From Paramecium octaurelia (lineage: Eukaryota; Ciliophora; Oligohymenophorea; Peniculida; Parameciidae), in the NCBI GenBank assembly GCA_905182995.1, contig CAJJDP010000014.1:318856-382855 (forward strand): DNA of 64,000 nucleotides, in the 5' to 3' direction. The notes below the pieces were generated by a model, which ran no database searches, was not told the DNA's origin, and worked only from the letters and a program-made list of their open reading frames with translations. Shown piece after piece: positions 35,562 through 48,400 of this stretch. The position numbers and the translations under genes were made by a program. How positions within the stretch are numbered: the first letter of the stretch is position 1; each line of letters starts with the position of its first letter.

Positions 35562-37363
35562 TCAAGTCTTGCACAAGACTTTATTAATTTTATCCATTAG
35601 ATCCATGCATTCTTTCTTTAACTATTCGAAATTCATATCTTTGGATTTGGTTTCAATAAACATCTAGAAAGTATTGGCTTAAGATTCTAATTAAGACACT
35701 TTTTTTTCTAAATCAGCCAAAGTATTGTATTATTCATGCATTGTGTATTTCTTTTCTTTGACATCAAATTCATGTTTCATATTTTGACTCTAGAAATATG
35801 AAGTTTAAATTTACTTATGCAGTAAAATCATCTTTAAGTTTGAGTAAGTCTTTCTTTTGATTTTCCAGTTTAAGTTTTTTATCCTGAGCTTTAACCTTAT
35901 ATTCATCAATTTTATTAAATTTAGTATCGATTTCATCCTACATCTACTTACATTTCTGTTTGTATTATTGTAATTCAATAGGTAATTGTTCTTCAGCTCT
36001 TTCAATTTTTTTTAAATCTTGGACTGTCTATTCATAGACTCCTTAGAGTTTTTTGAGTGTCATTTCAGAATCTTTGACTTAATTATCTTTGTAATCCACT
36101 TCAGCAGATAGACCAGCATAATCTGTTAATGAGGGTATAGTCTTAATATCTTATACAATTCTTGAAGATTACCCTAGTAATTCTACAATAGCCTATTCTA
36201 CAGCATTCACTTTTTCTAATTCCTATTATCTTGTTTTATCAAAATTATTGATGTAATCAGTCATTTCTTGATCTCTTTAATATAGTATTTCATATTTCTA
36301 TTTGTCTTATTCTTATGACTTCTTGTCTTCCAATTCAGTTTGTAATTCTCTCAATCGTTTTTCATAATTCTCTATATTTCTTCTAATTTCTCTGACTCTT
36401 TTCTCCGAGTTTTAGATAAAAGCATTATCATCTTTAATTTTATTTAACAATCTATCTCTGGCTTCTGGGAATGTTAGATTGGCTTCATTCAATTGGACTT
36501 CTAAGTCATTTTTTTTAGAGTCCATTTCATTGATTTACTCTTTTAACATCTGACCCTTTAATTTCTAAGCATCCATTCTCAATCTATTATCTGCATTCTG
36601 CATTCTGGCATTTAATTCTTCTAATTCTCCTTTTTGATTGTTAATTTCTTATTAAAGGGATTTGTTTTCATTAATCAAACTCATATATTCATTTCTTTGT
36701 TCTGGATCCAATTCTTATAATTTCATATCAGCCAAAGATTGGAGTTCATTTAATCTATTTTCAATTTAATTAATTGAATCTTCCTAACCTCTTCTTTCAA
36801 TGAAGATGTCATCTAATTGAGATCTTTGCCTCTCATTTTAAATCTAAAATAAATCTATAAGTAAACTTTGATTCTTTCGTATATATTTTTGATATCTTCT
36901 GGTCTGGTATTGGCTCTCCATTTATCGAATGCTAAATTATAATCAGCCAATTAGCCTTCTAGATCTCTGACTTCCTTTGTTAATTCTTCATGTCTATGAC
37001 TTTAAGAGAAATAATACCTTCTTTCGAATTAAACATAAAGTGTATTGGCTTTTTAAATTTCCTCCTATTATTTTTTGAATCTTTCAATCTCATTAAATAT
37101 TTCCTTCTGCTTCTCTCTCAATTGATTTAGATAATATGATTTATCTTAGATTTATCTGCCAGGCCCAGCAGTCGTAGGTTTGACTCCAATAATTCCATGT
37201 TATGTAACAGGTCTCTCCACGAATTTTAAATTGGTTGTATTTGCTACTGATTAGAAATTTGGATCATTCTATTGAAATAGTGAATGAAATGTACTCTCAT
37301 AGCTGTAGTCATTCGAGTTGGCACTCGCATGGCTGCTGTTCCCATTCTCTGTTGTGGTTACAT
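35562..37363 (-). CDS. IFT74: Intraflagellar transport protein 74
   Basis: 575 residues after removing introns 37269-37294, 36844-36866 and 35790-35814; animal IFT74 is about 600. IFT74 pairs with IFT81 in the IFT-B core and carries tubulin into cilia. Diagnostic N-terminus: a basic Met/Arg/Thr tail (MRVPTRMTTAMR), then RPVTQHGIIGVKPTTAGPGR and QIQDKSYYLNQLREKQKEI, closely like RPVTQQGLTGM...GPxRQIxDKSYYLGLLR of animals. The rest is coiled coil, for example DLEGQLADYNLAFDKWR and KIKDDNAFIQNSEKRVREI. The basic tail is the part of IFT74 known to bind tubulin with IFT81. The gene is divergent from the guanylyl cyclase gene with about 84 bp between start codons. Confidence 0.95.
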
Positions 37364-37386
37364 AATTAATTAATTAAATAATTATG
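37361..37386. repeat. Short inverted repeat in a divergent promoter
   Basis: A 26-bp near-palindrome with 8-bp perfect arms (CATAATTA ... TAATTATG) around an AT core. It overlaps the IFT74 start codon on its left end and lies about 60 bp before the cyclase start. In DNA this AT-rich, chance palindromes are common, so a regulatory role is only a suggestion. Confidence 0.4.
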
Positions 37387-37447
37387 TAGAGATCATATTA
37401 AGAATAGGTTAACTAGAAGGATTATTAGCATAAACTTTATTTCAAAA

Positions 37448-40400
37448 ATGGTTATCCTTAGAATTAATCGTTCAAGCGAGATCCAAAGCAATTACTTAGA
37501 GGTTTAGTATGAAAATTAGATTTATTTAGATTCTTAAAACATGCATACTTCACTTTCTAGATTGGTTGAAGTAAGGCTTTAATTTATGGCTCTTCGTAGT
37601 GATAATATTGTCTGCTAGTTTCAAAGCTAAACAACAACTATTTATTTGCATAATATAATTGGCTGGTAATTTATTTATGTCTTCTTACAAACTTTATCAG
37701 TAAATTTGTAAAGCATTAAAATAAGTTAATGAACATTACGATTAAACTGTATATGTGATTGGTTGGGATCCCAAATGCCACATTAGCAAGTGTCCCAAAC
37801 GTGATGTGACAGTTGGTAACTTGGTGTTCCTCAAAAGACATTAGCCAAGTCCAATGAGTATTTTAATTCTGAACTCTCAAGAAGAGAAGTTTATGGTGTA
37901 AACATCAGAAAAGGAAGGGATGACTCATATGACTCAGAAGCAATCGATTAAATTAACATCCACCTCTGATCAACAGAAAAACCAAACATTAATTTATTAT
38001 AAGAGAATATTGACTGGCAAAATAGAATTCGATTATTTGGACACCAATGATAACACCTTCAGAGGTTTCATTAAACTACAAAAGGATCCCAAAGGTGAAT
38101 ATCTAGACTATAGGAATATCGTCAATTAAAGTAGTATGATAATCAATACAGATTGGGTAGTTGGTATAGTGATAAGTCATGATGATGAGGATGTCATTAA
38201 AATGTGGCAGAATTGTTTTAAAAAGTCTACTACTCATTTTGATAGGTACTTGATGAAATTTTCATTGATATTTTCTCTTCTGTACTTCATCCAACTTGCA
38301 TTCTGTATTACAATCATTGTGAGATTTCAAAACTAACCGGATGATCTCAATATTTACAATACAATTTGTCGAATATTTCAGAGCATAACATTTGTTCACC
38401 CTTGTTTTATTACTGGATTATGCGAAGTGACTTTTCAATTCTTCAATAACATCTTTGAGAAGAACAAAAATATCATTGTATCTCATTCATCTGAACTATT
38501 GACTTTAACTAAGGTTGACCATTGCATTTATGATAAAACTGGCACACTGACAAACACTAATACTGTCCTCTGTGGAGTCATATGTGGAGTCTATTTCTAT
38601 AATCTAATCAATGAAGATGGAATTAGGACTTCTACAAAGAAATATAGAAAATTAATGACCACTCAACATATTCACAACAACATGCAAGAGATCTTGGAAG
38701 AACAAGAGGATTAAGAAGAGAACAATATTGGAATTGGTTCATTGTAAAAGAGTGAAAGATTCATTTAAAATCCAGGAAGTCATTAGTCAGTTAAAAGTAG
38801 ACTTCAATCCTAGCATGATGAAGCAATTAGCTTTAATTAGGATGATGCAGTTTTCAATGAAGAAGAACCTGAAAGCCGGAACATGGTCTTCAATTTCAAT
38901 CCTCATTTTATTAGACAAAATGAATTCATCAAACCCAAAAAGGCCTAGAGTGTAGATGAGGAATTGTCTCCTCCAGAGAAAGTTATTTTAAATAAAAATA
39001 ATAGAAGAACTTTAAACAACACTAGTAGATTATATACTAAACCAAGGAGAGAACTAAGGATTGTTGAACGAGTACTTGAATAAACTTAAGATCCTGCTAA
39101 TGGATCAATGTTATCTCCATCTCCAATTACATCTTCAAAGGATTTTAGAAAAGAGAATAAACTTGGGGAATCACAAATAAATGAGGATGAATTGTAATAG
39201 AAGTAGCCTTCAGAAAGTGACAGTGATGACAATGAAGAATAGGAGGAAAGAAAAGATTTATAAGAGATTATCAAATCTGGTTAAAAGTAAGCAGACAACT
39301 TTATGAGATCCTTAATTTTATGTTAGGATGTCAAAACTAAATACTCTAAACCATAAAATAAGCCTAGCAGAGATAAAAATGTATCCACTATAGGTATGTC
39401 TGGACTCATGAATGAACATCCAAGTATGAACCCCTAAAATTTCCTGAATGAAAACACTGAGGAATACCAAGAATCCATTATCAAATTTGCTAAATAATAC
39501 TAATTTGAGTTCAATTGTGCAGGGTTGTTAAATAAGAAAATTTGCTATGAAATCAGTGCTAAGGGATTAAGTGAAAGATACTTAGTTTCTAAGAAGGTTA
39601 GTGACAATGAAACATTTGCTATTTTTATGAAGCCAATCTAATAGAGGATTAGAAATTAAGCAAATCAATTTGAGAGGTAGGGAACTGAAAGGGGATCCAA
39701 AAAAGGAGCTTTACTCAAATTATATGTTAAGAGTGAGAATCTAGCTTTGCTTGATAAGTGTAAGTTATCATAAAAGAAGAGAGTGAACTTAGAAAAGCAA
39801 ATGACTCATCAAGCTTAATCAGGCTATAGGTTTATTGTCTATGCAGGTAAGGACATTCCAGAAGATGCAGTGAAGAATAAGAATAAATATTAAGAAACAA
39901 GTTTTGATACTATGGAAATGACTCATCATGATAAAGAATTGATTAAAGATTTAGATTATTATGGTTTGATTTGTCTAAAGGAAGATTAAAATCCTGGAGC
40001 TTATGCTTAAGTTAAGACATTTAAAAATTTAGGAATTTCTTAATGGATATTGAGTGGAGATAAGAAAATGCAAACCTTATCTGCAGCCAATCATGTTGGA
40101 ATTGTGAATAATAATAATACTCTTTTGAGGATTGATGAAGTAGATGAGGAGAAATTAAAATTATAAATTAAATCCTAATTGCTGTTTATAAGAAAGTAAT
40201 TATTGAAGGAAGATGAGAGTTAGTAAAATGAATCTTCGAAAACTTTTGCTACTTAAAAATCAATTTCAGAAATGAAGAGAAGTGGTCTTTAAAAGAAAGC
40301 TACATTTGATGAGAATATGATCATGAAATCAAAGAAGGGAGAAGAACCTTTACAGAAGGTTTTCTTATTGGTAAATGGGAAATCTATCAAGACCATATTT

Positions 40401-43400
40401 AGCGATGATTATACCAAAAGCCATTTCTTATTTATTGCTCTAATTTTGAAGACTGTCATTGCATATGATTGCTCATCAGCAGATAAAGAGTTAATAACAA
40501 AAGCTGTCACTAAAATCTTTGAACCAAGCAGTACACTTTTAACAATATCAGACTCAGTTGATGATTTCAATATGAATTCTCATGCAAATGCTACTATCCA
40601 ATTTTCAAAAGAGAAAAGGTCTTTAAAAATAGCATATCAAAACATTTAAGTCAATGATTTATAACACATAAAGCAATTAGTACTCTATTTTGCTAAAATA
40701 TTACCTATGCATTTGAGTCAATTGACAGTGATGTGTACAAAGATAAGTCTATATTAATTGATAATTCTGACTCTTTTTGTTTGTGTTAGAAAAACTCTCT
40801 ATATTGAAGAAGATGTTGTGTACTTGTTAGCTGTGTAGATACATATCATAATTAATGGGTTGTTGCCTGCCTTCGAAGATAGATCCAGTCATGAGCAAAT
40901 TGAATTGATGCTTCCATAGAATTAGCCACAGACATATAAGTGTTTCAAATCAAATTTCAGGTGGTTATAAGAATTATTTTATGAAGCCTTGATTTCAGCA
41001 GGAATCACAGGACTCTTAAATACTTACATATTTGCAGAATTCATGATGTTTTTCACTTCAGATTCTAATAATTTAGCTCATTTGATGTTCTTATTCTAAT
41101 TATTCAGTGTTTTTGCTTTTGGAACCTCTTAAATGATTCATCTCAATGTTCCATTTGGGAAAATAATTTGGAACTTAATTATTACTTTGGGGTTATTAAC
41201 TATATCATTTGCAATAGTTGTATAGGCAGATTTGAGAGTTTAGATAATTAGAAACATTTTCAAATGGCAATTCATAATTGGTATAATAACTGGAATTATC
41301 ATAATAATTACGATTGATTAGATCGTAAAGTAGACAAGAGAGATGATGTTTACTCCAAGAATAATTTTAAATTTTGTGAAATTTGTAGAAACCGCATTAA
41401 AAAATTATGGAGGGAAGGTTGTTTCAGAGTAATTAAAACAGTTCCCAATAACTAATCATATCAAAATAAATCGATAGTTTTTCAGAAAGATCAAAAAGGT
41501 ATTTGAGAATGTTTCGATTGACCCTTTTATTCGTTCTCTGTTTGAGAGTGAGAAAACCCAATCTTTCAATGGAGAGTATTCAAAATTTTCATTGGTCTTT
41601 AAGAATCATAATTACGAAAAGCAGTTTAGACAATTTAAAGTTCAATTGTATTACTAATAAAGAAGAGAAGTAGTTTTGGTATTGTTCATAGTACTCAGAG
41701 TGAGCAGTGTAATAGCATGGGCTCCATTCCTAACTCAAGAAGATACTGTATTGAATATTTTATGGGCGATAGTAATGATGATGTGGATCTTGATTTTACT
41801 AATAACTAAAGTCATAGAGAAGAAGTAGGCTGATTAGACAGCATTTTAAATAAAGTGTGGTACTATCGAGGCTTACTTTTTTATTCCAGTAGTGCTAATA
41901 CTAGATCATTTTTTGAGTGTGACACTTCCAGAAGATAAGAGTTAATATTATTTTAGTACCTTTGGACAATTGCTTTATTAGCAATTTTTAGCATGGGACA
42001 TATTCCCTCCTCCCCTTTATTATCCGATTACTTTGACCTTGATCTTCTTTGTCAATTATACAATTAGAGTTGGCCAATTTTATACCATCTAAGTTAATTC
42101 TGGTTCTGAAACTCCTACCTTCACAGTAGAATTTATAACTTTGTATGTTCTGCTGTTCTTCTTGAATTTACTATCGAATTACACTCATTATAATGTATAA
42201 TTATTTAATTAAATTTTAGTTTTAACGATTCCAAAGATTAGTCTTTTTATTTGATTAGGCATTATAAACCTAGTAGGAGTAAACAAATTAAATTTTGAAA
42301 TCCCTATTGCCAGCATTTATATATGAAAAAATTGAATAAGCAGAGGAAACCTAAATTGAAGAGAATCAAGGATCAGTCTCAATTATATTTCTAGAAATCT
42401 GTGAATTTGACAAAATATTATAATCTAAACAAAGATAAGTGGTTTCATTTCTAGATGACATATTTAGAGTCTTGGATAAAATATGTTTATAGTATGGTGT
42501 ACAAAAGATCGAGACAGTTGGTAAGACTTATATGGCTTGTTCTGGTTTGAAATCTACCGAAATTGAAAACAATAAGGATGGATTGAATCAGCAGAAGAAG
42601 AATGAAACAGCTCTAGCATTGGAATTGTCATTAGATTTTTTGAAGGCAGTGTCTGAATTTAGATATGAATACAAAGAATAGGAAACTGTTAAATTATATA
42701 AATTAAAGATAAAGATAGGAATTCATTATGGTTAAGTGTTTGCGGGAGTCATTGGATATCATAAACCATAGTTTTCGTTGATTGGAGATACGGTCAATAC
42801 AGCCTCCAGGATGTGTTCCACTGGAGAAGTGGGTAGAATTACAATCTCTTCAGAAGCTTATGAAAGAGTAAAGGACACAGAGTTCTTGTTCACTTCCAGG
42901 GAAGTGGAAGCAAAAGGTAAAGGACATTTGATCGTTCATTAAGTAACCCAACGAAAATTATAATAAAAAAAGCATCTATCTCAAGTCAGATTTTTTGAGG
43001 GTTAGAAGAATGGAAGATTATTAACATTTAAAACACACAAAACCAATAATTCAAATATTAGATCCACTCAGTTGAAATAGACTTTTAAAGATATATCTCC
43101 ACCTTTGTCTCTTAATCAAAATGAGCATCCCACCACTAAAGATTATGGGCGTAGATCCAAAATAATGAATCATCCTATGCAGGGATCTTAGATGATAAAA
43201 TAACCCAGAAAAAATAAAGGACCTGAATAAACGAGGGGAAACAAAAAGGGAACCATCAAGGAAGACTATACCTCGATAAGTGAAACAGTTTGGAAGGATA
43301 GAGCAAAGTCTCAGGTCATTTAAAAGACGGATTATAACACGAACGATTGGGAAGAAACAAAGGAAGATGAGATTTAAATGAAGTAGGTTGAGAAGGATCC

Positions 43401-44828
43401 TGAAAATAGGATAGTTGGTGTTTCAGATAATGATGTGGATGTTCCAGAAAATGAAATGAGGAGTGAAAAAATAAAGAAGATTATAGATTTGGACATTTTG
43501 AAATATAACAAATTGACATTGGAGTATGAGAAATGTAATGATCCCAATATCGTGATGCAATTTGAATAATACTATTAGGAGGTGAGGTCTGCACTCAAAG
43601 ACATCTTTTACCCAATGACAATTGTGTACACCTTATTTAAAGCGTAAATATAATTGCTTGATTCTGGGTATGATGGATTAACAATCTATATCGTCAGAAT
43701 GTTTTTAAGTTTGTATTTAATAATTCTGTACTTCATAACGAGCAGACTCAAAAAATACAATATGCACAATTTGGATCTAGCCTTGACAGGGTTGTATTAT
43801 GTGAGTGCCTTTTTAACAATGTTTTTTGTGACATTTGATAATCAATAAAGATTCTTAATATCAGACAATGCAGAGGCATACTTTTTTGCATTTTCAGCTG
43901 TCAACTAATAGTCATTAAAATTTAAGTACATGTTCTTCTATATTTTGTTACAATAAGCAGCCTGGTTTGTACAACTGTTATTGCATCATCACAACAATTT
44001 GCTGGTGTTCATTGTTCTATCAACCATTATTTTGGTCATTGTCTCTCATAATAACTTCGAATTGACAATCAAGAATTTTAATAGTGCAGCCAATGAAAAT
44101 TTGAAAAAAGAACAGAGAGACTCATTATTAACCAATTTATTGCCATCTCACATTCTCACTAGATTTTATTAAAATAGCAAAATCAAATTAGAATTGTCGG
44201 ATGTGTTGATAGATGCAACTCTCTTGTTTGCAGATATCAGTGGATTCACTGCGTATTCTGCAAGTGTTCCAGCTGAATAGGTAGTCAAAATGTTGAGACA
44301 ATTGATGACTTCATTTGACAAGGAGTGTCTCCAATAGAATGTCTATAAAGTATACACCATTGGGGATTGTTATGTTGTGTTGGGCATTAACGATATGGAG
44401 TAGAGACATCCTGGTTAGGAAGCTAAAAACGTATTGGAAATGGGGTTGGAAATGGTTGAAATCATAAAGAGAGTAAGGAGGGAGATCAGTTTCTTAAATT
44501 TGAATATGAGGATAGGGATACATACAGTAAGTAATTTGATATATGTTAGGGGCAATTTTATGGTGGAATCATTGGTACTGATATTGTGCGATATGACATT
44601 TTTGGAGTTGATGCTGTCATAGCCAATAAGATGGAATCATAAGGAGAGGCAGGCAAAGTTATGGTGAGTGAGGATACTAGACGATTGATTAATATTCATT
44701 TTCCTGGTGAATACAATTTTACTTACAATAAAGGAGTAGATATCCCAGTTGCTAAAAAGAAGGTGCAAGCTTATTTTGCAACGAAGGCTGATATTTAAAA
44801 TCGCTAGGACAATTCAAGATATTTGTGA
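37448..44828 (+). CDS. P-type ATPase / guanylyl cyclase fusion
   Basis: 2434 residues after removing introns 37502-37529, 42195-42219 and 44527-44549. The N-terminal half is a P4-like (lipid flippase type) ATPase: the phosphorylation site YDKTGTLTNTNTV is intact near residue 353, the hinge motif WILSGDKKMQTLSAANHVGI is near 857, and about ten membrane helices are present. The C-terminal half has two six-helix blocks, each followed by a class III cyclase domain: C1 from about 1625 (SIIFLEICEFDKIL; KIKIGIHYGQVFAGVIGYHK) and C2 from about 2235 (LLFADISGFTAYS; RIGIHTGQFYGGIIGTDIV). This topology is the known ciliate/apicomplexan guanylyl cyclase that resembles mammalian adenylyl cyclase. Product is expected to be cGMP in cilia or cortical membranes; guanine selectivity was not proven from residues here. 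The large acidic/Ser-rich insert at about 410-560 replaces part of the flippase nucleotide domain. Confidence 0.95.
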
Positions 44829-44880
44829 TAATTTATGGTTATTTAATCAAATACTTAATAATAATAAATAGAATTAGAAC

Positions 44881-45426
44881 TCAAACCCACCAAGTTAATC
44901 CACCTAATCCGCTCTCATTCATCCTTCCTTAAATAATCTGATCCATTTGATCGGCTGTGTCAAAATTTAATGAGTGCACTTTGAATCTCACCTCCTCTCC
45001 TAACAAATACAAAAAGTTGATCTTCTCGTAATTGCAAATCCATAATTACGTTTTTTCGTCGAAGCTAGCATTTAATAACTAATCTTTGGGAACAAAACAA
45101 ACTAAATATTATTTGTCATTATTATTGTTTTCTAAGAATTTAATTTTCAACCCTTCTTTTGAGGATTTAAATATTGTGCCATATACTAATTCAGATTGGA
45201 AGGGCTGAAAACTCAGGATCTCAATAATGACTGAATATAAAATATCTCCATCCTGAATGTGTCCATCAGATGTTTTAACACCAAGCACCTTTATACAAAA
45301 CCCGTAATTCTTCAAAGGCTTGTATTCAAACTTCTCTCTGATCTTTTTGGTTAATTCAGCCTGGTAATTGTGCAAGAGTCCACCATTGATATCAATAACA
45401 TCGTTTATAGTTATTATCTCGAACAT
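44881..45426 (-). CDS. POLR3H: RNA polymerase III subunit RPC8 (RPC25/POLR3H, Rpb7 family)
   Basis: 181 residues, no intron. Rpb7-family N-terminus: FEIITINDVIDINGGLL, KYGFCIKVLGV-like NYGFCIKVLGVKTSDGHI with the tip-loop region QDGDILYSVIIEILSFQPF, GTIFKSSKEGLKIKF. The S1/OB half ends with FVPKDQLLNASFDEKTQLW, GEEVRFKVHSLNFD, and the polymerase-III-type C-terminus RMNESGLGGLTWWV, like human SEPGLGLLSWW. With RPC9 it forms the stalk of RNA polymerase III, which makes tRNA and 5S RNA. The protein is slightly shorter than human (204), with a short acidic linker. ATG 45424-45426 is the only sensible start. It is convergent with the cyclase gene at 52 bp. Confidence 0.93.
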
Positions 45427-45474
45427 CAAATTTAATAAATGAAATTTATGTAATTATATGAATAAAATAATGGA

Positions 45475-48400
45475 TCATTTACACTTGCTTAGTTTCTTGC
45501 ATTCGTATAAATTGGATTGTTTGACCTATTCACACACTGCCCTTTCATTCCACTTATTAGAAACCAACTTGACTTCAGTTTCAAATTTACCAACTTAAGA
45601 AGGAGCCTTGATTTCCTTGATTATGGAGCCTAAACTTACAATAATTGAGTACCATATTCATCGCTTGTAATTAATAAGGAGAATTTAGAGGCATCATCCA
45701 AATTAGCTGAACTTAGGGAAGCATAATCAAATCTTCCTCTTAGATCAGTATATCCATCCTTGTAGAAGGATTCCTTTCCATTTTTCTCTTTGATGTAAGC
45801 CTTCACGTAAACTTTGGATAGGTATTTTCCTTCAGAATCGGAGACTCTGATTTAACCATAATTTTCCATGACCTGAACTCCCAAAGAAGTAGAATAGAAA
45901 CGATTTGATGTTCTTTTGCTGGCCCCTTTGATTTGAATGAAAAGATTGAACTTCCTCAATTCTTCAGGAATGGGAACTGACTTTTTGTATGTCCTATAAA
46001 TTAAAAATAAATAGATTACAATCCTGGTTGTTGCATGGCTTCTAATGATGCTTCCACAATTGAGTTAGGCAAGACAAATGCAAAGTCTTCTTCATTTTAA
46101 TTTAAGAATGGATTTCTAGAGAACAGTATTTCCAAATCTATCTTGTAGAATTGAATGACCACTTTATTCAAATTGGAATATGTAATTTGGATTTCATTGC
46201 CTTCAATAACAGAAGTCAAGGTTTCTTCCTTCTTGGCCTACTCGATTTGCTTTTATTTAACAGTAGTTTCTGTCTTCAATTTTTGATTCTCATCATCATC
46301 ACCATCATATTCTGCCAACAAGTTCACCACTTCGTAGAATATATTTCTCCAATGAATGACTGGATAATTGAGATACTTCTCACAGATCTCTCTGGCCTTA
46401 GCAAAATTGGGATATCCAATGTAGAAATCAAGATAGGCTGAGAAGTAATCATATTATAACACAGCTTCCCCTTGGGCTTCAACATCAGCAATAGTCTTGT
46501 AAACTTGAATTGCTTCGTTGATTCGCTCTTGCAACAACAGATAATAGATGAATCCTAATTTATCACTCAAAGTATGAGTTGGTTTCTCAACCAAATAAGT
46601 CAAGAAGTCAATATATTAAGTTCTGAATTCGACATTTAGAATTCCCTTAGCTTCAGATGTCAGTTTATGAACTCGCTTGGTGATAAGTGGATAATACTCC
46701 AACATTCTGATATTGCTGACTTCAAAGAGAGAGCATTTGAAGTACTTGAAGGTTCTCCTGAACAAGTCTTAGCAATTGTTATGAAGGAACAATTCTTTCA
46801 TGCTCTCTTTATCGGCATGATAGATTGAGAATTTCAAACTTTCGAAATCGCTAAATCTTCTCTTGCGATAGATGGCAATTACTTTCAAATAGAAATCTTT
46901 GTCCTTCAATAAATATCGAATTTCTTCAGCTCTGAAAATATTTCTGTTGAAGATATTCTTGGTTGACAAGAAGTTTAAAATGTCATCTTTGCTGCCTTTA
47001 GCTAAGATATCGTCAATGGCCTCTAGATTTTGAATAGACTTTGATTCAACTACTTTCAATTAGCCTTCTTAAGCAACACAAACAACTTAACCAAATCTAG
47101 ACACATTGGCTGGGTAGACAGAGAATGTGCCTACCTTGGGGAAATAGAAGAAGTATTCAATTCTTTAGGTGGTATATGGTTGACAATTAATGGTGTATGA
47201 TTTTGTATAGAATACTGTGTTAACAGGGATTGCACCATTAGGCAATTCCACTAGAACCTAATAATCAGCTCGAGTTGAAGAACAGTTTGTAATGATGACT
47301 TAGCAACCATAAATCTTATCAATCAGACATTCAGATACATCTTTTTCCAGTTGTAATTCTGGATCGTCTTCAGATATTATGTATCTGTCGATTGGATCAA
47401 AGAATCTTTAAGCAATTAAAATATCCTGTCTTAATTAGGCCTTGCCTTCTTTGATTTCCTTCATGAAGAACAAGGCAGAAGATTTTGTGGTAATCTCCAC
47501 TCCCTTGCCTCCAAATTATTTATACTCTTAAACTGGAGCCTCATTAGGTAAACCAATGAGTGCTAAAACTGCAATCATTTCAGTTTAGTTATTGATACAA
47601 TAGATGAATTTAGATGATAAGAAGTCTTCCTTTAATATGCCCTTAGTGATTGAATGATTTACTAAGTCGACATAGAATCCATTTAAACTAACCAAATTCT
47701 TAAAGTTATCCTTCTAACATCCAGCACTATAATGTTTCTCACAATATTCTTTAGTTTTTTCAATGTTTTTGAAGTTCTCGATGAATTAAGAACGCTTTTC
47801 TCTATAATAGCTATCGCTCTTAGCTTAATTAACTGGAAAATCGCAGCCTATCGTATCATAACACAAATTTATGTCATCGCATGCATTATATGAAGCATTT
47901 CTCAATCCACCAATAGCTTATTGAACCATTGGCATCCTCATTCTATCCTGTTATACATTCATTTGCATCATGGGGGCTTAAGATGGCATTGCCTATTGCA
48001 TCATCATCATTCTTGGGGCAGGTGCTTAATTCATGCACATCAGATTTCTTTGCACTGGTTATTGAACTTGTTAAATCATTTGTTATTATGCAAACATCAT
48101 ATCACCTTAATTGACTTAGTTTTCATCTTCAGCTTCAATTTTAGCACCCAAAACTGTGTCAAAGTATTTCTTAAAGATTCTCTAATCGATGATGTTCTAT
48201 TTATTGAGATTTTCCAAGTAGGAGGCTATTTATTTGGCATCTTCCAATTGATTGGATATTTCTGCAAAGTAGATCACCAATAATGCTTGTTCTAATGCAT
48301 TCAACTCCGTAATCTTTTACATAGATCCATACTATCTTAACGCAGCGTCGTCCTTTAATAAGAAATAATCAATAAAGCTTTTCTCTATTTTGTTCTTGAT

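Noticed and set aside
47921-48283. Plus-strand His/Leu-rich frame
   Set aside because: It is the reverse of the Met/Gln-rich linker of the large minus-strand gene; codon pattern ATG/CAT explains the His and Met runs.
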